In this document: positions 4,872 to 6,105 of the stretch, one piece after another | How positions within the stretch are numbered: position 1 is the first letter of the stretch | Layout of the letters: each line of letters begins with the position of its first letter | Source: Flavobacteriales bacterium | GTDB lineage: Bacteria > Bacteroidota > Bacteroidia > Flavobacteriales_D > Sanyastnellaceae | Assembly: GCA_947464885.1 (NCBI GenBank) | Contig: CANHYZ010000138.1 | Location: 1-6,105, forward strand | Direction: 5' to 3' | DNA length: 6,105 nucleotides | Position numbers and translations under genes: made by a program | The notes under the pieces: model-generated | Told to the model about the DNA's origin: nothing | Databases searched by the model: none | What the model saw: only the letters and a program-made list of their open reading frames with translations

Positions 4872-6105
4872 TCAATGCAACTCCACTTGCAGAATAGCTG
4901 ACCGCTTTTCCGCGGGCATCTTATCAAAGGTCCGCACCAGCATACTCAGCCTTGGATTTCGCAAAAAGAAATCCCGATTGGTATGCATAAACCGCCAAAA
5001 CAATGCGTCCCAACGCTCCTGCCAAGCTCCCTTACTGTGGTTACTCATCTTCATCAGGTAGTTACTTCCGCTGATGTAGGGCTTTGTTGCCATAAGACCA
5101 CCATCGGCAAACTGACTCATACCGAATACATTGGGAACCATCACCCAATCATAGGCATCAATGAACAACTCCATGAACCATCGGTACACTTCATCGGGAT
5201 GATACTCATTGAGCAACATGAAATTACCCATGACCATGAGGCGTTCGATGTGATGACAATATCCCGTTTCGCGCACCTTGCGTATCGTGTCATCAACCGG
5301 ATCAATGCCCGTGGTTCCCCTCCACAATGATTCCGGAATTGGACGTTCAAATCCCCAAAAATTTCGGGTACGTTCTTCCCTTCCCCGCCACTGGTAAACC
5401 ATTCGAATGTATTCTCTCCACCCTATCACCTGACGGATAAAACCCTCCAAGGAATTTAGCGGCACATCTTGGCGTGCAGCGTAATCCAATGCCTCTCGAA
5501 CAACCTCCTGCGGAGTAAGTAATCCAATGTTCAGCATAGGCGTCAAAACACTGTGGTGAAGAACCAATTCTCCTTTGACAATAGCATCCTCGTACTCGCC
5601 GAATTCCGCAAAGCGCGTCTCAAAAAAGTCATTAAGCCATTGCCTCGCCTCCTTGCGATCAATAGGATAGCGAAAGTCGCCCAGTGGCAAATCATACGGA
5701 TTAGCAAACTCACGTCGCACGTAATCGCAAGCATCATTCCAGCGGTCATCTGCAGGTAATGGATTCAATGCCGGAGCCTGCTTGCCCTTCGGGTACTTCT
5801 TGCGATTCTCTGTATCAAACGACCATTGCCCACCGATGGGCTGATTGTCACTATCCACCAAAACCCTATGCTTTAAGCGTTGCTGTTTATAAAAGTCAGA
5901 ATGAAACAATCGCTTTTTGCCTTTGCTGTAGTGTAAAACATCCTCTGCCGTCTCCATAAACATGGGCGATGGATACACCTGAAGGACGATCCCGTGTTGA
6001 TGCGCTGCAGAATGCATTCGACGCGAAAGCCAGTCATCCACTACATCATAGACATGCACCTCTTTTACGCCCTGTCCGGCCAAGAAAGGAAAAAGCCGAC
6101 GAACA
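4872..6105 (-). CDS. Photolyase/cryptochrome-related flavoprotein (DPRP family), N-terminus beyond window
   Basis: The leftward frame is open to the window edge, giving 410 visible residues; the codon at 6081-6083 is TTG for an internal Leu, not a start. Family members are about 500 residues, so roughly the first 90-100 (part of the antenna-binding Rossmann-like domain) are missing. Taking that Leu as residue 1, the protein has VYDVVDDWLSRRM (11-23), GGQWSFDTENRKKYP (84-98), the FAD-domain signature SLEGFIRQVIGWREYIR (211-227), GYCHHIERLMVMGNF (274-288), and PNVFGMSQFADGG (317-329) followed by MATKPYISGSNYL (331-343). These place it in the deoxyribodipyrimidine photolyase-related family that includes the bacterial Fe-S (6-4) photolyases. 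The paired His277-His278 and Trp254 and Trp302 match residues of that group used in repair and electron transfer. However, the four cysteines that hold its 4Fe-4S cluster are not present (see findings). It is probably a cytosolic FAD-dependent light-driven DNA repair enzyme or photoreceptor; which one cannot be decided from sequence. Confidence 0.93.
   Translation of the reverse strand, partial: VRRLFPFLAGQGVKEVHVYDVVDDWLSRRMHSAAHQHGIVLQVYPSPMFMETAEDVLHYSKGKKRLFHSDFYKQQRLKHRVLVDSDNQPIGGQWSFDTENRKKYPKGKQAPALNPLPADDRWNDACDYVRREFANPYDLPLGDFRYPIDRKEARQWLNDFFETRFAEFGEYEDAIVKGELVLHHSVLTPMLNIGLLTPQEVVREALDYAARQDVPLNSLEGFIRQVIGWREYIRMVYQWRGREERTRNFWGFERPIPESLWRGTTGIDPVDDTIRKVRETGYCHHIERLMVMGNFMLLNEYHPDEVYRWFMELFIDAYDWVMVPNVFGMSQFADGGLMATKPYISGSNYLMKMSNHSKGAWQERWDALFWRFMHTNRDFFLRNPRLSMLVRTFDKMPAEKRSAILQVELH

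Noticed and set aside
4983..5330. Long rightward open frames opposite the photolyase-like gene
   Set aside because: They lie antisense to a strongly conserved coding sequence, show no family resemblance and are shadows of its codon pattern.

Overview
This 6.1 kb window looks like the chromosome of a member of the Bacteroidota. The evidence is a DUF4294 secreted protein (a family I know only from that phylum), a YitT/DUF2179 membrane protein and a photolyase-related protein of Bacteroidota type, weak or absent Shine-Dalgarno sequences, and moderate G+C. Genus and species cannot be read from it.

Layout. The left two thirds are transcribed rightward: the C-terminal part of a WYL-domain transcriptional regulator (1-786, cut by the window edge); a complete biotin carboxylase of an acyl-CoA carboxylase (809-2293); a REP-associated Y1 (HUH) transposase, RAYT (2396-2911); a G+C-rich palindromic repeat array starting at the first base after the RAYT stop codon (2912-3044); and a DUF4294 exported protein (3141-3854). 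The right third is transcribed leftward: a photolyase/cryptochrome-related protein (4872-6105, N-terminus beyond the edge) followed 31 bp downstream by a YitT-family membrane protein (3869-4840). The two blocks converge at about 3855-3868, inside a degenerate heptanucleotide tandem repeat.

How the parts relate. WYL regulator and accC are 22 bp apart and could share a transcript. The RAYT plus its repeat array form a self-contained REPtron-like unit between accC and the DUF4294 gene. Photolyase-like gene and yitT-like gene are probably co-transcribed, though no shared function is evident.

Most worth a second look: (1) the RAYT and its abutting 21-bp palindromic array, a candidate REP/RAYT system with its substrate in cis; (2) a photolyase-related protein of the Fe-S bacterial cryptochrome/photolyase superfamily in which all four expected cluster cysteines appear lost; (3) a heptamer array between convergent genes that supplies the DUF4294 stop codon and carries stop codons in all six frames. 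No tRNA, rRNA, CRISPR array, riboswitch or defence gene was seen.
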